Shown here: positions 61,936 through 64,000 of the stretch, piece by piece
Numbering within the stretch: position 1 is the first letter of the stretch
How the letters are laid out: every line of letters starts with the position of its first letter
NCBI GenBank assembly: GCA_023411035.1
Contig: JAEYPE010000121.1
Span: forward strand, 17,887 to 81,886
DNA length: 64,000 nt
Source: Pseudomonadota bacterium
GTDB lineage: Bacteria > Pseudomonadota > Alphaproteobacteria > Azospirillales > Azospirillaceae
Direction of reading: 5' to 3'
The notes under the pieces: generated by a model
What the model saw: only the letters and a program-made list of their open reading frames with translations
Told to the model about the DNA's origin: nothing
The model's database searches: none
Program-made: the position numbers and the translations under genes

Positions 61936-64000
<2,065 letters not shown>

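Overview
The window is a GC-rich (about 69% by eye) chromosomal segment of an alphaproteobacterium, most likely Azospirillum or a close Rhodospirillales relative. The taxonomic inference rests on the divK-pleD pair, hdaA next to ppk/ppx/rnd/aspS, a small aa3-type oxidase subunit IV, EipB (DUF1849), TTAA-N7-TTAA (CtrA-type) sites, Bpt leucyltransferase and TRAP transporters. No IS element, prophage, integrase, CRISPR array, tRNA or rRNA was recognised; it reads as core chromosome.

Layout. 1-5.1 kb: two overlapping membrane sensor genes, a pseudo-receiver/winged-helix regulator, an HTH protein with an acidic tail full of FSF motifs, and dprA. 5.2-13.2 kb: topA (TTG start), a DUF2459 protein, rnr, ctpA and rpmG with its own promoter and terminator. 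13.2-20.5 kb: the signalling block pleD, divK, a phytochrome-like kinase without a PHY domain and a diguanylate cyclase, then a 2-hydroxyacid dehydrogenase, eipB and a frameshifted small gene. 20.5-25.2 kb: aspS, rnd and a degenerate GGDEF-EAL protein. 25.2-31.4 kb: a polyphosphate cluster (ppx, ppk, sixA-like, CYTH-CHAD). 31.4-36 kb: a minus-strand operon DUF2066-pgsA-perM-hdaA-SDR. 36.1-45.2 kb: purM-purN, oxidase subunit IV, ndk, an ABC-F ATPase with exoD, a phospholipid methyltransferase-like gene, an SDR, yicC and gmk. 45.2-54.5 kb: rsmA, a hydrolase, a lytic transglycosylase, an Ntn acylase coupled to threonine ammonia-lyase, a flavin reductase and motB. 54.6-64 kb: a circularly permuted ATP-grasp/alpha-E pair, bpt, a TRAP transporter whose binding protein is convergent with its permeases, and the 3' part of parC.

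How the genes work together. Cell-cycle and motility control is the recurring theme. DivK and PleD are encoded here, and four short AT-rich sites match the CtrA consensus: a triple half-site array before the degenerate GGDEF-EAL gene, perfect sites before the CYTH-CHAD gene and motB, and a 7/8 site before divK. These suggest that polyphosphate handling, the flagellar motor and a c-di-GMP-like effector belong to one CtrA regulon.

The best candidates for something undescribed are: the 14-bp tandem repeat between perM and hdaA, which builds three five-codon minigenes linked by ATGA stop/start overlaps; the CtrA-site set; purM apparently starting at ATC; the FSF-repeat acidic HTH protein; the pseudo-receiver winged-helix regulator; and the phytochrome-derived kinase that has lost its chromophore-binding residues. 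All assignments were made by reading translated frames and motifs; no database search was run. Start codons are my choice unless a Shine-Dalgarno (SD) sequence or conserved N-terminus is cited.
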